64,000 nt of DNA from JAJRXR01 sp041402005. GTDB taxonomy: Bacteria > Planctomycetota > Phycisphaerae > Phycisphaerales > UBA1924. Under the pieces are notes generated by a model. That model made no database searches, was not told where the DNA came from, and saw only the letters and a list, made by a program, of their open reading frames with translations. The stretch covers positions 186,001-250,000 of the forward strand of contig JAWKTB010000001.1 in the NCBI GenBank assembly GCA_041402005.1, read 5' to 3'. Positions 18,951 to 30,604 of this stretch are shown one piece after another. A program made the translations under genes and the position numbers. The first letter of the stretch is position 1. Every line of letters begins with the position of its first letter.

Positions 18951-20842
18951 GTGAGTCGGCCCCCAGCGTGGAGAGCGCCCCCGGACGCCCGCCGTCGCGA
19001 GCCGCGACGATCGCGGGCGCGCTGCTCCCCTGGCGTCTCTTCTTCGGCCCCGTCTTCCAGAAGGAGATGCGCGTCTCCGGACGCAAGCTCTCGACCTACC
19101 TCGCCCGGACGGCCTACGCCCTGATCCTCGCCCTCGTCGTCGTGCTCACCTTCTGGCAGGCGTGGGAGGCATCGGGGTACACCGATTCAGCGTCCGGACG
19201 CCTCCAATCCCTCCAGAACCTGGCGCCGAGCGTCGTCGTCGCCGTGCTCTGGTTCCAGTTCGTCGCGACACTCCTGCTCGCGCCAGTGATGGCCTCGGGC
19301 ACGATCTGCGACGAGCGCCGGGCCCAGACCCTGCCCACGCTCCTGACCACCCCGTTGACCGCGCTCGAGATCGTCTGCTCCAAGATGGCCAGCCGCCTGG
19401 CCCACCTGCTCATCCTCGCGCTGCTGGCGCTGCCGATCCTGCTCGGGATCCGCCTCTTCGGCGGCGTCCGCGCCGAGACGATCCTCGCCGGCGCCGCCCT
19501 GACGATCTCCTGCGCGATCCTCGCCGCCGCCGTCGGTGTCCTCGCTTCCACGCTCTCTAGGCGGGGCACGATCGCCGCCCTGCTCACCTACATCTTCCTT
19601 TTCGCCATCTTCCTCGCCCCGCCCATGCTCGCGATGCGCTACAACGCGTTCATCGACGAGACCTTCGGCGACGACACCCGCCTGACCGACCTCATCGGCG
19701 AGTCCGCCCCCGACTGGCCAGCCACCATCCCGCCGACGCTCATCATCGGCTCCAGCCCTCCCGCCGCCATGGGCGTCGTCACCATCGACCCGCCCAACGG
19801 CATCGACGCGCGCACGCTCTGGGTTGGCTCGACGATCTACACGCTCGTCCTCGCCCTGGGCTCGACGCTGCTCGCCTCCGCCTCCGTCCGGCGCACGATG
19901 CGTCGCTCGATCGACGAGAGCGCCCCGCGCCGTCGACGCCGACGCAAGCGTGGCGCGAGCCCGGACGCCGAGCCCGAGCCCGCGAGACTCTCGCATCGGC
20001 GCTCGCGCACCGTCTCCGACCGCCCCGTCTTCTGGCGCGAGCTCCGCCAGCCCCTGTTCAACCGACGCCGGACGTTCGCCTTCGCCGTCGTCGTCGTCCT
20101 CATCGTCGCCCTGCTCACGTATCCCGGCAACCTGCACGACCAGGGCGTCGCGATGATCCCGGTCGGGCTGGGCATGATCCTGCTCGTGCTCCAGGCGGCG
20201 CTGCTGTCCGCCCCAGGCTTTGCCGCCGAGCGCGAGGCCCGCACGCTCGACACGCTCCTCACCACCCGCCTACGCGCCTCGGAGATCGTCTGGGGCAAGG
20301 CCCTGGGCGCCGTCCGCAAGCAGTGGTTCCTGCCACTCCTGCTCATGCTCCACGCCGGGCTCCTCGTCGTTTTCGGCGCCGAGCACTGGCTCCTGCTCGT
20401 CCAACTCCCCATCATCATGCTCGGGCCGATCGTGATGCTCGCCGGGACGGGCGTCTACTTCGGCCTCCGCTTCCGCAAGACCGTCACCGCCTCGGGCGTC
20501 AACCTCGCCCTCGCCCTCGCGCTCTGGCTCGGGTGGCCGATCCTGATGGGCTTGCTCTTCGGCGCCCTCGAGGTCGCGTCCTACGACGTCGCCAACGCCG
20601 TCGCCTCGGTCACGCTCTTCCTCAACCCCATCGCCATCCCCGTCGTCATCACCGAAGGCCTACACGGCGTCTCGGGGCTCTCCCTCGACGCCATCGACTA
20701 TGACCTGCCGATGGACGACCCGGGCCCCCTCGTCGTCACGGCCCTGCTCGTCGTCTGCTCGGGCGCCCAGGCCGGCGTCGGCCTCCTCGCCGCACGCCTC
20801 GCCCAGGCCCGCTTCTCCCGCTACACCGGGCGCACGTCCTGA
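18947..20842 (+). CDS. ABC-2 transporter permease, double-length
   Basis: A 631-residue integral membrane protein made of two similar ABC-2 permease halves. Each half has the motif of an N-terminal FxxxFxKE/FWRELRQ cytoplasmic helix, an ER.ARTLPTLLTTPLT / EREARTLDTLLTTRLR loop and about six membrane helices. An Arg-rich linker (ESAPRRRRRRKRGAS) joins the halves. It pairs with the upstream ATPase (ATGA overlap) and ends the long plus-strand operon. The internal duplication suggests a pseudo-dimer, so the transporter may need only one permease chain. Confidence 0.88.
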   Translation: MSESAPSVESAPGRPPSRAATIAGALLPWRLFFGPVFQKEMRVSGRKLSTYLARTAYALILALVVVLTFWQAWEASGYTDSASGRLQSLQNLAPSVVVAVLWFQFVATLLLAPVMASGTICDERRAQTLPTLLTTPLTALEIVCSKMASRLAHLLILALLALPILLGIRLFGGVRAETILAGAALTISCAILAAAVGVLASTLSRRGTIAALLTYIFLFAIFLAPPMLAMRYNAFIDETFGDDTRLTDLIGESAPDWPATIPPTLIIGSSPPAAMGVVTIDPPNGIDARTLWVGSTIYTLVLALGSTLLASASVRRTMRRSIDESAPRRRRRRKRGASPDAEPEPARLSHRRSRTVSDRPVFWRELRQPLFNRRRTFAFAVVVVLIVALLTYPGNLHDQGVAMIPVGLGMILLVLQAALLSAPGFAAEREARTLDTLLTTRLRASEIVWGKALGAVRKQWFLPLLLMLHAGLLVVFGAEHWLLLVQLPIIMLGPIVMLAGTGVYFGLRFRKTVTASGVNLALALALWLGWPILMGLLFGALEVASYDVANAVASVTLFLNPIAIPVVITEGLHGVSGLSLDAIDYDLPMDDPGPLVVTALLVVCSGAQAGVGLLAARLAQARFSRYTGRTS

Positions 20843-20872
20843 AGGTGGGGCGGTCGAGCGCGCCGGCCTCCC

Positions 20873-21571
20873 CTACTCCACGAACACCCCGATCTCGTCG
20901 ATCCCCTTGCGCTCGATCTTCGGCACCACGCAATCCTCGGTCGGATACCCCACCGGGATCAGCAGATACGCCTTCTCGTGCTCGGGCCTCCCGAGCACCT
21001 CGCGCAAAAACCCCATCGGGCTCGGCGTGTGCGTGAGCGTCACCAGCCCCGCCTGGTGCGCCGCCGTGAGCAACATCCCGACCGCGATCCCCACGCTCTC
21101 GTTCAGGTAGTACGTCTGCCCACCGTCGTCCGTCTTCTTGAGCGCGAACACGACGATCAACCAGGGCGCGATCTCGAGGAACCGCTTATCCGGGTTGGTG
21201 CCGAAGGGCTTGAGGTCCTCCAGCCAACGCTCGCTGGCCCGGCGCTCGTAGAACTCCCGCTCCTCGCCTTCCGCCGCCTCGCGGATCTTCCGCTTCATCT
21301 CCGGGTTGCTGACCGCGACGAATCGCCAGGGCTGCTTGTTCGCCCCGCTGGGCGCCGTCCCCGCCGCCCGGATCACCCACTCGATCGTCTCCCGCGAGAC
21401 CGGGCGGTCGGAGAACATCCGCACCGTCCGCCGAAGCTTCATCGTCTCGTAGAACCGCCTCGCCGCGGCTTCGGCCCCCTCCGGAGGCTCATGCGATTCG
21501 AGGGGGATGTGCGGCGCGTCCGCCGGTGGCGGCCCATACAGGGGCGAGCCCTCGCCTGTGCCCTTGTCCAT
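20873..21571 (-). CDS. Nitroreductase-family flavoprotein (iodotyrosine-deiodinase-like)
   Basis: A 232-residue protein with FMN-binding features: MKLRRTVRMFSDRPVSRETIEW near the N-terminus, APSGANKQPWRFVAV, and the C-terminal VGMLLTAAHQAGLVTLTHTP and LLIPVGYPTEDC. The sequence is closest, as far as I can judge, to the iodotyrosine-deiodinase-like branch because of the SGANKQPW motif and the lid-like insert ERRASERWLEDLKPFG. It probably uses NAD(P)H or reduced FMN; the natural substrate is unknown. It is convergent with the ABC-2 operon, only 30 bp away. Confidence 0.85.
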   Translation of the reverse strand: MDKGTGEGSPLYGPPPADAPHIPLESHEPPEGAEAAARRFYETMKLRRTVRMFSDRPVSRETIEWVIRAAGTAPSGANKQPWRFVAVSNPEMKRKIREAAEGEEREFYERRASERWLEDLKPFGTNPDKRFLEIAPWLIVVFALKKTDDGGQTYYLNESVGIAVGMLLTAAHQAGLVTLTHTPSPMGFLREVLGRPEHEKAYLLIPVGYPTEDCVVPKIERKGIDEIGVFVE

Positions 21572-21661
21572 CCGGCAACCTCCTCTCAGGCGAGGATACT
21601 CGTGTCCTCCACCCGCCTCGCCGGGTGCAGCCCCTTACTGCCAGACCGCCGATATCCCGGG

Positions 21662-24550
21662 GTGGTCCGCCCCCGCCTGATCGCCCTGCTCGCGTGCCTC
21701 CTGCCGACCCTCGCGGCGGCGCAGGAGTACGTCCAGGTCCCCGACGACCCGGGCAGCTTCAACGAGCCTCCCCTCGGCGCCCTCGCCGACCCCGCGCGCC
21801 GACCCGACAGCGCCGGACGCGTCGTCGCCTTCTACGACTTCGAGGAGGAACTGACCAACCCCCTGCCCGTGCCCGTCGGTTGGGCGCGGGGGCAGAACGA
21901 CCCCGAAGTCTCGCGCGACCGCCCGGGCTTCCCGATCTGGAACGCCGCCGAGCTCGATTACGACGCCCCGGCGTTCCGGGGCGCGGGCTCGGTCCGGCTG
22001 CCGGTCAAGGGGGATTCGACGAGCCTGATGCTGATCCCCGGCGTGCTCTCCGTCTTCGCCGAGGGCGACTACCTCGCCAGCGCCCAGGTGCGCACGAGGG
22101 GACTGACGTACGCGCGTGCCCAGCTCGTCGCGCGCCTGCTCGACAAGGACCTCGCCCCGATCAAGGGCGCCGAGTCTCGCTCGCCCCTGGTCACGTCCGA
22201 GGGCCAGTGGACGCGACTCGAGGCGCCGATCAACGGGAGCGGGGGGGACGCCGCGTACCTCCAGCTCGAGCTGCTCGTCCTCCAGCCCGAGCAGTACGAC
22301 CCGATCCCCCCGGACGCGAGCTACCGCGTCGCGAGGCAGGACTACGACGGGGCCGCGTGGTTCGACGACGTGGGCGTGATCGCCATCCCGCGGATCGAGA
22401 TCGTGCCCGACGCGCCCGCCGCCCTCGCCGTCGGCGACACCCCGCCCGCCCTCGACATGCTCGTCCGCGACCTCGCGGGTCAGGCGATCAACGTCGAGAT
22501 CCTGGTACGCGACGCCGACGATCAAGTCGTCGACCACCTCGAACGCGATATGCCAGGCGGACGCTTCGTCGAGCGATGGCGCCCCAACCTCCCCGTCTAC
22601 GGGTGGTACCGCGCCGACATGATCGTCCGCGCCGGAGATGCCCCGCGTCGGATCGTCGGCTCCGCGACCTCCGCGTTCGCCTGGGCGCCCGACGCGCCCG
22701 CGCCGTCGACCTCCGTCGGCGCCGCCTCCGGGGCGCCGAGCGTCGGTCTCAACACCGCCTCGCTCCCGGACGCCCTCGCCCGCGAGCTGCCCCGCCTGGC
22801 CCACCTCGTCGGCGCCCGCTCGGTCGACGTCTGCGTCTGGGATCGCGACGCGCCCCCCGAGACCGGCGACGCTCTCGCCGACCGCATCGCCCCGCTCGTC
22901 GACCAGCTCCTGCTCGACCAAGTACGAGTCACGCTCTCGATCGCCAGCGTCCCGCCCGACATCGCGACGGGCCTGAACATCGACGTTGACGACGTCGTCT
23001 CGCTGCTCGCGCGCGACCAGCGTGCGTTCGGCGATCTGGCGGACCCGCTGCTCGATCGTTACGGCCAGCGCATCCAGCGCTGGGGCCTCGGCTCCCCCTC
23101 GAGCGCCGCGCCCTTCGCGCACACGAAACTCGATGCCGACCTCGACCGCGCCACCTCGGCCGTCGCCCGCCTCGTTACCGCCCCGATCGTGGACGTTCCC
23201 TGGCGCACGGACCAGGCGATCGTGCCGGCGATCGCCTCGCCCGGGCGCGCTGCGACGATCCACGTCGTGCCGGGCACATCCCCGGAGGCTCACGCCGCCC
23301 TCGTCGCCGAGTGGGAGCACGCGGTCGAGAGTGTCAACGCCAGCCCCAGCCACCTCGCCGACCCGACCTCGCTGACGGTCTCGCTCGAGGCGCTCGACGA
23401 GAACGTCTTCGGCGTGCGCGCCGCCGCCGCCGACCTCGCCCGCCAGACGCTCACACTCTGGCAGGCCTTCACGAAGCGCGAGTTCTCGGGGTCGCCCGTC
23501 ACCATCGCGCTGCTCGATCCCTGGCGCGTCGTCGACGAGCGCCGCCCCCGCGTCGAGCCGACCCCCGCCCTGCCCGTCTGGCGCACGCTCTCGGCACGCC
23601 TGCGTGGGCGACGCGTCGCGCTCCAGCTCCCCCTGGCGGAAGGGATCCACGCCCTTTTGCTCGAGCCGGTCGCCGGCGCCGACACCGAGTCCGACGCCGC
23701 CCTCGCCGTCTGGTCCGACACCCCGCGCGTGATCGACCTCAACCTCGGCGAGAGCGCCCTGACACGGATCGACCTCTTCGGCAACCGCTCGCCCGTGGAC
23801 ATGGCGACGCGGGAGGATCCCGCCGACGCCCCGGCCGCGCACCTCGCCATCTCCCCCGAGCCGATCTTCATCGAGGGCGTGGACGCGCGCCTCGTCCACC
23901 TCCTCGCCTCGATCCGCCTCGCCCCCAGAGACCTGCCGGGTGATCGCGACGAGCACGTCCTGACGCTCTCCATGACGAACCCCTGGGGGCACGTCATCCA
24001 GGGCGCTCTCTACGTCGTCGAGCCCGGCGGCTTCTCCGAGCCCGAGACCCCCGTCGACCGGAGCTGGCGCATCACGCCCCGCAAGGTCCCCTTCATGCTC
24101 GGCGCCGGCGAGTCGCTCGCCCAGACCATCATCGTCGCGCACAGCCTCGCCGAGGAGGCCGGCGTCAAGCCCGCCGTCGTGGACGTCGCCCTCGTCGCCG
24201 ACCGCGACCGGGGCGTGCACCGCGTGAGGCGCTCCCTCGAGGTCGGCCTCCCGGGCGTCTCCCTGGACCTCTCCACGCGACGCTCGTCCCCCGACGAGCC
24301 CTCCCCCTTCATCGCCCTCGACGCGAACGTCACCAACATCTCCGACGCCTCGATCTCGTTCGACCTTCTGGTCGTCGCCCCGGGCCAGCCCCGCGTCCGC
24401 CGTCACATCGCCGACCTCCGCCCGGGCGAGTCCGCGACGCGCACGTTCGCGTTCCCCGCGGATGAATCACTGCACGCCGCCCGGATCGCCGTCGGGCTGG
24501 AGCGCACCGACGCCGAGGGACGCCTCAACAAGACCGTCCTTGTCGAGTGA
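21662..24550 (+). CDS. Large exported protein of unknown function
   Basis: A 962-residue protein starting at GTG 21662 so that it begins with a signal peptide (RLIALLACLLPTLAAAQEY). An in-frame GTG at 21602 with a better GCGAGGA upstream is an alternative. The N-terminal part looks like a beta-sandwich of carbohydrate-binding type (VVAFYDFEEELTNPLPVPVG; RGAGSVRLPVKGDS). A middle region might be a TIM-barrel or glycosidase-like fold, but no catalytic motif could be named. The C-terminus is beta-rich (MTNPWGHVIQGALYVVEPGG). It is convergent with a methyltransferase gene. Function unknown. Confidence 0.75.
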   Translation: MVRPRLIALLACLLPTLAAAQEYVQVPDDPGSFNEPPLGALADPARRPDSAGRVVAFYDFEEELTNPLPVPVGWARGQNDPEVSRDRPGFPIWNAAELDYDAPAFRGAGSVRLPVKGDSTSLMLIPGVLSVFAEGDYLASAQVRTRGLTYARAQLVARLLDKDLAPIKGAESRSPLVTSEGQWTRLEAPINGSGGDAAYLQLELLVLQPEQYDPIPPDASYRVARQDYDGAAWFDDVGVIAIPRIEIVPDAPAALAVGDTPPALDMLVRDLAGQAINVEILVRDADDQVVDHLERDMPGGRFVERWRPNLPVYGWYRADMIVRAGDAPRRIVGSATSAFAWAPDAPAPSTSVGAASGAPSVGLNTASLPDALARELPRLAHLVGARSVDVCVWDRDAPPETGDALADRIAPLVDQLLLDQVRVTLSIASVPPDIATGLNIDVDDVVSLLARDQRAFGDLADPLLDRYGQRIQRWGLGSPSSAAPFAHTKLDADLDRATSAVARLVTAPIVDVPWRTDQAIVPAIASPGRAATIHVVPGTSPEAHAALVAEWEHAVESVNASPSHLADPTSLTVSLEALDENVFGVRAAAADLARQTLTLWQAFTKREFSGSPVTIALLDPWRVVDERRPRVEPTPALPVWRTLSARLRGRRVALQLPLAEGIHALLLEPVAGADTESDAALAVWSDTPRVIDLNLGESALTRIDLFGNRSPVDMATREDPADAPAAHLAISPEPIFIEGVDARLVHLLASIRLAPRDLPGDRDEHVLTLSMTNPWGHVIQGALYVVEPGGFSEPETPVDRSWRITPRKVPFMLGAGESLAQTIIVAHSLAEEAGVKPAVVDVALVADRDRGVHRVRRSLEVGLPGVSLDLSTRRSSPDEPSPFIALDANVTNISDASISFDLLVVAPGQPRVRRHIADLRPGESATRTFAFPADESLHAARIAVGLERTDAEGRLNKTVLVE

Positions 24551-24568
24551 CGCCTGGGGCTGGCGGGT

Positions 24569-25345
24569 CTACGCCGGACGCAGCACGTACAGCGCGTACC
24601 CGCTGATCGGCGCCTCGATGTCATGCCCGTCCTCCTCGACCACCGCCTCCAGGCGCATCGCCGATCCCGCGATCGCGTCCAGCCACTGGCTCTGTGAGTA
24701 CGCCCGGAGTGAGTACGCCGAATCGATCCGGCGTTCCGACGTGGACGTCTTGACGATCATGTGGCTGACGACGCGCTCGACCCGGTCGCGCGCCGCCGCC
24801 GGCAGATACTGCACGATCTGCGTCACCGAGAGCCCGCCGCGTCGCGCTCTCCAGACGTCCTCGCTCTCCATCTCGACGCCGTAGGCGCACACGCTCATCC
24901 CGATGACGTACACGCCGTCGGGCTTGAGCGCCCGCGCCACCTCGCGCAGGTGCGCCCGCAACGACCGCTCGGTCTCGAGGTGGCGGATCGTGTTGATGAG
25001 GTTGAACGCCAGATCCGCGCGCCAGGGGGCGCGGTCCGCGAAGCGCGTCATGTCGCTGACGAACACGCTCGCCCGGCGCGCGTGCCCGAGGCGAGCGAGC
25101 CGCGACCGGGTGTACTCGACCATCTCCTCCGACGCATCGAAGCCGACCACGCGCCGCCCCCGCCCCGCGGCGACGCGCAGGTACCGCCCCGTCCCGCACG
25201 CGGGCTCCAGCCACACCCCCGGGGATCGCCCGCCAACGAAGCGATGCTGGATCCGCTCCAGCCCGTCCACTTCCAGGGCCGTCCCGGACGTGTGCAGCAC
25301 GTCGTACACCTTCGGATCCGCATAGAACGACTGTCGCACGCCCAC
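24569..25345 (-). CDS. Class I SAM-dependent methyltransferase
   Basis: A 258-residue protein with motif I WLEPACGTGRYLRVAAGRG, motif II-like VVGFDASEEMVEYTR and a motif III region ADLAFNLINTIRHL, typical of a Rossmann-fold SAM methyltransferase. The substrate is unknown. A GTG at 25345 is the likely start; there is a second in-frame GTG two codons later. It is divergent from a DinB-like gene with a 44-bp spacer. Confidence 0.85.
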   Translation of the reverse strand: MGVRQSFYADPKVYDVLHTSGTALEVDGLERIQHRFVGGRSPGVWLEPACGTGRYLRVAAGRGRRVVGFDASEEMVEYTRSRLARLGHARRASVFVSDMTRFADRAPWRADLAFNLINTIRHLETERSLRAHLREVARALKPDGVYVIGMSVCAYGVEMESEDVWRARRGGLSVTQIVQYLPAAARDRVERVVSHMIVKTSTSERRIDSAYSLRAYSQSQWLDAIAGSAMRLEAVVEEDGHDIEAPISGYALYVLRPA

Positions 25346-25389
25346 GCCCGGAGGGTAGCATGGACGCTGTCTCCGACCGGAGGACCGAG

Positions 25390-25941
25390 ATGGGCCACGC
25401 CAGCCCCGCCGTCGAGCAGATCGCTCTGATGATCGAGGAGCTGCCCACGTTGCTCGGGCGTTTCCTCGTCGGCTTCAACGAGTTGACGCGCATCGCGCAG
25501 GCGCCGAACATGCCCAACCACGTCATCTGGACGCTCGGACATCTCTCGCTCTACCACCACCGGTCCGTCGAGCGGATCCTGCGTCTCGAGCCGGGGCCGT
25601 TGCCCGAGGGCGACTTCGTCACCGCCGACGGACGTGCCGGCGACGCCTGGCGCTTCGACACCGAGAGCGTCTGTTTCTCCTCGACCCCCATCGCCGATTC
25701 CGCGATCTATCCCACGCTCGAGCGGGGCATCGAGATCCACACCGCCGCCTGCGGGCGCCTCGCCGCCAGCGTGCGCGAGGTGGGGGACGAGCTGTTCGTG
25801 CGCCAGGTGGAGTGGGGGACCTCCGGTCCGCGGTTCTCCGCAGCCATCCTCGCGATGCGCATCGTCCATCACGTTGGCTCGCACGCGGGGCAGATCCTCG
25901 ATCTCCGACGCGCCCGCGGCATGCCCCGCGTCATCAACTGA
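25390..25941 (+). CDS. DinB-family protein
   Basis: A 183-residue four-helix protein. The metal-binding histidines of the DinB/YfiT fold are apparent in HVIWTLGHLSLYHHRS and the C-terminal RIVHHVGSHAGQILDLRR. ATG 25390 is preceded by GGAGG at a good distance, so the upstream ATG at 25360 was not used. Members act in thiol (bacillithiol/mycothiol) transfer or stress responses; the exact role is unknown. Two more DinB-like genes lie in the window (27690 and 34207). Confidence 0.8.
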   Translation: MGHASPAVEQIALMIEELPTLLGRFLVGFNELTRIAQAPNMPNHVIWTLGHLSLYHHRSVERILRLEPGPLPEGDFVTADGRAGDAWRFDTESVCFSSTPIADSAIYPTLERGIEIHTAACGRLAASVREVGDELFVRQVEWGTSGPRFSAAILAMRIVHHVGSHAGQILDLRRARGMPRVIN

Positions 25942-26317
25942 GGACGGTCGCCGAGATTTTTTCCGACGCGGACGGCTACGCAAAGGGGGCCCGGACAAGG
26001 CCTTGCGGAAGGCCACCGCCATCTAAAAGAAACCTCATCCCGGGTTCACGCGTCTTTCAGCCCAAGACGGAAGACTCTCTCAGCTTCGCGGGGCTCAGCC
26101 AGCCCGCGAACCTGCCGGGAGGCGAGACGGACAGGCCCATCCCCGGAGCGAGCGCGTGCCCCAGCGGCGTGATCACACTTCTCGATCCCCTTGAGTACCG
26201 ACGCCTAGCGAGGCACGCGCTCGCCTCCGAAACCCCCCCTCGGGGCGTCCATGGCAAGGAGCCTGGGCGCCCCGCTCTATTTTTGCGTCTCTTCCCAGGC
26301 GCCGGCGCGACCGACCG
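25942..26317. other. Intergenic region between DinB and MFS genes
   Basis: This 376-bp region lies between the two convergent genes. It contains a run of six T at about 25955, a small perfect hairpin GGCCTT-GCGG-AAGGCC (25999-26014), and GC-rich sequence. No gene with family-like features was recognised, and no clear intrinsic terminator for the MFS gene was found. Confidence 0.5.
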
Positions 26318-27547
26318 CTACACCGCCTCCGCCTCCACCGCGATCAGGGGCTCGGGCCCGCCCCCCTCCTTCCCGATCCGCAGGAACGCCACGATCAGGA
26401 GCGATACGAGCACCACGCCCGCCGCGCTCCAGAAGGGCCACCCCTTGCCCACGCCGTCGTACAAGGGCCCCGCCAGGATCGGCCCGCACACCAGGGCCAG
26501 CGCGCTCACCGCCTGCGACGCGCCCATCACCTGCCCCTCCTCCCCCTCGGGCGCCGCCCGTGACAGGATTCCCGTCAAGGATGGCCCCGCGAACCCCGCG
26601 CCCAGCCCCATCAGCCCGAGCACCGCCAGCAACCACCACCACTGCCCCGCCGGCGCCAGCGGGATCAACGCATACCCGACCACCGCCAGGGGAAGCCCGA
26701 ACAGCACCGCGCGCCGATCCCCGATCAAGGGCGACACCCGGCGCACCAGCCCCCCCTGCACCAGGATCGCCACCAGCCCGATGTACGTGAACACCCGCCC
26801 GACGTGCATCTCGTTGAACTGAAACTTGTCCCGCAGCATCACACCCAGCGACGCCCGCAGCTCCGCGTGCGCGAACGCCGCCGAGAAGATCGCCGCCAGC
26901 ATCACCGCCACCGTCGGCATCCGCATCGTGCGCACCAGCACCGACGCCGGGTTCAGGTCGCCAAGCCCGATCGGCGTCTTCCGTCTCGCCTCGGGCGCCA
27001 GCGTCTCGGGCAACAGCGCCGCGACGAGCCCGCTCGTGACCAGCGACAGCCCCGCCGCCGCCCACACCGGCGCCATCAGGTCCAGATGCGACAACAGCGA
27101 GCTGAAGGCAGGCCCAAGCATGAACCCCAGCCCGAACGCCGCCCCGACCAGCCCGTACGCCTTCGCCCGGTCCTTGCGGGGCGTCACGTCCGCGATGTAC
27201 GCCTGCGCCGTCGAGATATTGCCCCCCGTGATCCCGTCGATCACGCGCGCGACGTACAGCAAAGGCAGCGTCCCCGCCGTCGCGAACAGCACGTACCCAC
27301 CGCACGACCCGAGCAGGCTCACCAGCAGCACGGGCCTCCGCCCGAACCGGTCTGAGAGCACCCCGAGCACCGGGGTCGCCAGAAACTGCGCCGCCGAGTA
27401 GCTCATCGTCAGCATCGCCACCGCGGTGCCCGTGCTGTTGAACCGCTCGACGATGAACGGCGTCAGGGGCACGATCAACCCCACGCCCAGCAGATCCAGG
27501 AAGACGATCAGGAAGATCAGCGCCGATGCCGATCGCTTGGGCCGCAT
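26318..27547 (-). CDS. MFS transporter, TetA/multidrug-like
   Basis: A 409-residue membrane protein with 12 predicted helices. Motif A (GVLSDRFGRRPVLLVSL) and a second-half copy are visible, as is the sequence FLDLLGVGLIVPLTPFIVE that begins TetA-class drug/H+ antiporters, together with GLVGAAFGLGFMLGPAFS. ATG 27547 (MRPKRSAS) was chosen over an upstream TTG at 27580. Substrate is unknown; the TetA resemblance does not prove tetracycline resistance. Confidence 0.88.
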   Translation of the reverse strand: MRPKRSASALIFLIVFLDLLGVGLIVPLTPFIVERFNSTGTAVAMLTMSYSAAQFLATPVLGVLSDRFGRRPVLLVSLLGSCGGYVLFATAGTLPLLYVARVIDGITGGNISTAQAYIADVTPRKDRAKAYGLVGAAFGLGFMLGPAFSSLLSHLDLMAPVWAAAGLSLVTSGLVAALLPETLAPEARRKTPIGLGDLNPASVLVRTMRMPTVAVMLAAIFSAAFAHAELRASLGVMLRDKFQFNEMHVGRVFTYIGLVAILVQGGLVRRVSPLIGDRRAVLFGLPLAVVGYALIPLAPAGQWWWLLAVLGLMGLGAGFAGPSLTGILSRAAPEGEEGQVMGASQAVSALALVCGPILAGPLYDGVGKGWPFWSAAGVVLVSLLIVAFLRIGKEGGGPEPLIAVEAEAV

Positions 27548-27689
27548 CGACTCGGGAAGTGGCGCGTGCGTCGAGTCCAAGGAAGCTGACGATAGCCGCT
27601 CGCTCCGAGGGCCGGGCGACGCTCCGATGCCCGCCCCGACCGCTCCCTATCCTTCCCGGTCACTCGTCCGCGCGAGAGGAGTACGCACA

Positions 27690-28187
27690 ATGCCCGCCAG
27701 CAATCCCGTCGAGATCCTCCTCGCCCACAACCACTGGGCGACGCGCAACATCCTCGACGCCTGCACGAAGCTCTCCGACGCCGAGCTCGACAAGCCCTTC
27801 GAGATGGGCGTGGGCTCGCTCCGCGCCACCATGACCCACCTCCTCGGCGCGCTCCGCGGCTGGGGCGACCTCCTCGCCGACCGCGAGCAACGCGAACGCC
27901 TCGAGAAGTCCGGCCCCTACTCCCCCGTCCAGCTCCTCGAGCTCCTCGACGAGATCGCCGCCGACGTCCTCGAGTCCGCCGAGTCCCACCCCGTCGACGA
28001 GATCGTGACCGGCGAGCGCGCCGGCAAGACCTACTCCTTCACCCGGGGCGCCGTCCTCACCCACGTCACGACCCACGGCATGCACCACCGCGCCCAGGCC
28101 CTCAACATGCTCCGACGCCTCGGCGTCGACCCGCTCCCCCCCTCCAGCGTCATGGAGTGGGTGTTCATGGTGGACAACAACCGCTGA
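27690..28187 (+). CDS. DinB-family protein
   Basis: A 165-residue protein with histidines in LLAHNHWATRNIL and THVTTHGMHHRAQALNMLRR, matching the DinB/DUF664 metal-binding helical bundle. GAGAGGAG lies upstream of ATG 27690. It is divergent from the MFS gene (142-bp spacer) and lies just before the thiC leader. It may be linked to stress or thiol metabolism as for other DinB proteins; this is an inference. Confidence 0.8.
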   Translation: MPASNPVEILLAHNHWATRNILDACTKLSDAELDKPFEMGVGSLRATMTHLLGALRGWGDLLADREQRERLEKSGPYSPVQLLELLDEIAADVLESAESHPVDEIVTGERAGKTYSFTRGAVLTHVTTHGMHHRAQALNMLRRLGVDPLPPSSVMEWVFMVDNNR

Positions 28188-28219
28188 TCCAGGCGCCCTC
28201 ACCCCCTCCGCCTACACTG

Positions 28220-28317
28220 CGCCATCGCACGGGGCGCCGCGACGACTTGTCTGCCGCGGCTGAGACGCACCCGTAGAACCTGATCCGGTTCGCACCGGCG
28301 GAGGGATTGCGATTGGC
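28220..28317 (+). promoter_or_regulatory. TPP (THI-element) riboswitch upstream of thiC
   Basis: The conserved TPP-riboswitch blocks appear in order: GGGGCGCC (28231), GGCTGAGA (28258), CACCCG (28268), GAACCTGATCCGG (28276) and CACCGGCGGAGGGATT. The P1 stem is formed by GCCATCGCA (28221) with TGCGATTGGC (28308-28317). It directly precedes the thiC coding region, matching its known role of shutting off thiamine biosynthesis when TPP is abundant. Confidence 0.95.
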
Positions 28318-28321
28318 TTCC

Positions 28322-28357
28322 CGGAGCGAGGGGCTTCCAGCCCCTCGACGTGCTCCG
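28322..28357 (+). promoter_or_regulatory. Nested hairpin in thiC leader (possible riboswitch expression platform)
   Basis: The inner stem GAGGGGCT-TCC-AGCCCCTC (28328-28346) is perfect and has the same TCC loop as the dispersed repeat hairpins. The outer arms CGGAGC (28322-28327) and GCTCCG (28352-28357) add six base pairs, and a short TTT follows. It begins 5 nt after the P1 stem. It could act as a weak terminator or RNA structure for the TPP switch; the U-tract is short, so this is not established. Confidence 0.45.
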
Positions 28358-28413
28358 TTTGGAGCCAAGCCTCCCCTTTCTCTGCCGGCGAGCCTCCTCT
28401 CGGAGCGCACGCC

Positions 28414-30576
<2,163 letters not shown>

Positions 30577-30604
30577 GCGGTTTGTTTGCGTGATTGGGGA
30601 TGAA

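Noticed and set aside
21635..24406. Long open frame on the minus strand opposite the large exported protein
   Set aside because: High GC gives long antisense frames; this one lacks signal, motifs or a family-like pattern, while the plus-strand protein has a signal peptide and balanced composition.
26318..27547. Naming the MFS gene as a tetracycline-resistance gene
   Set aside because: The family motifs fit many drug or metabolite antiporters; nothing in the sequence specifies the substrate.
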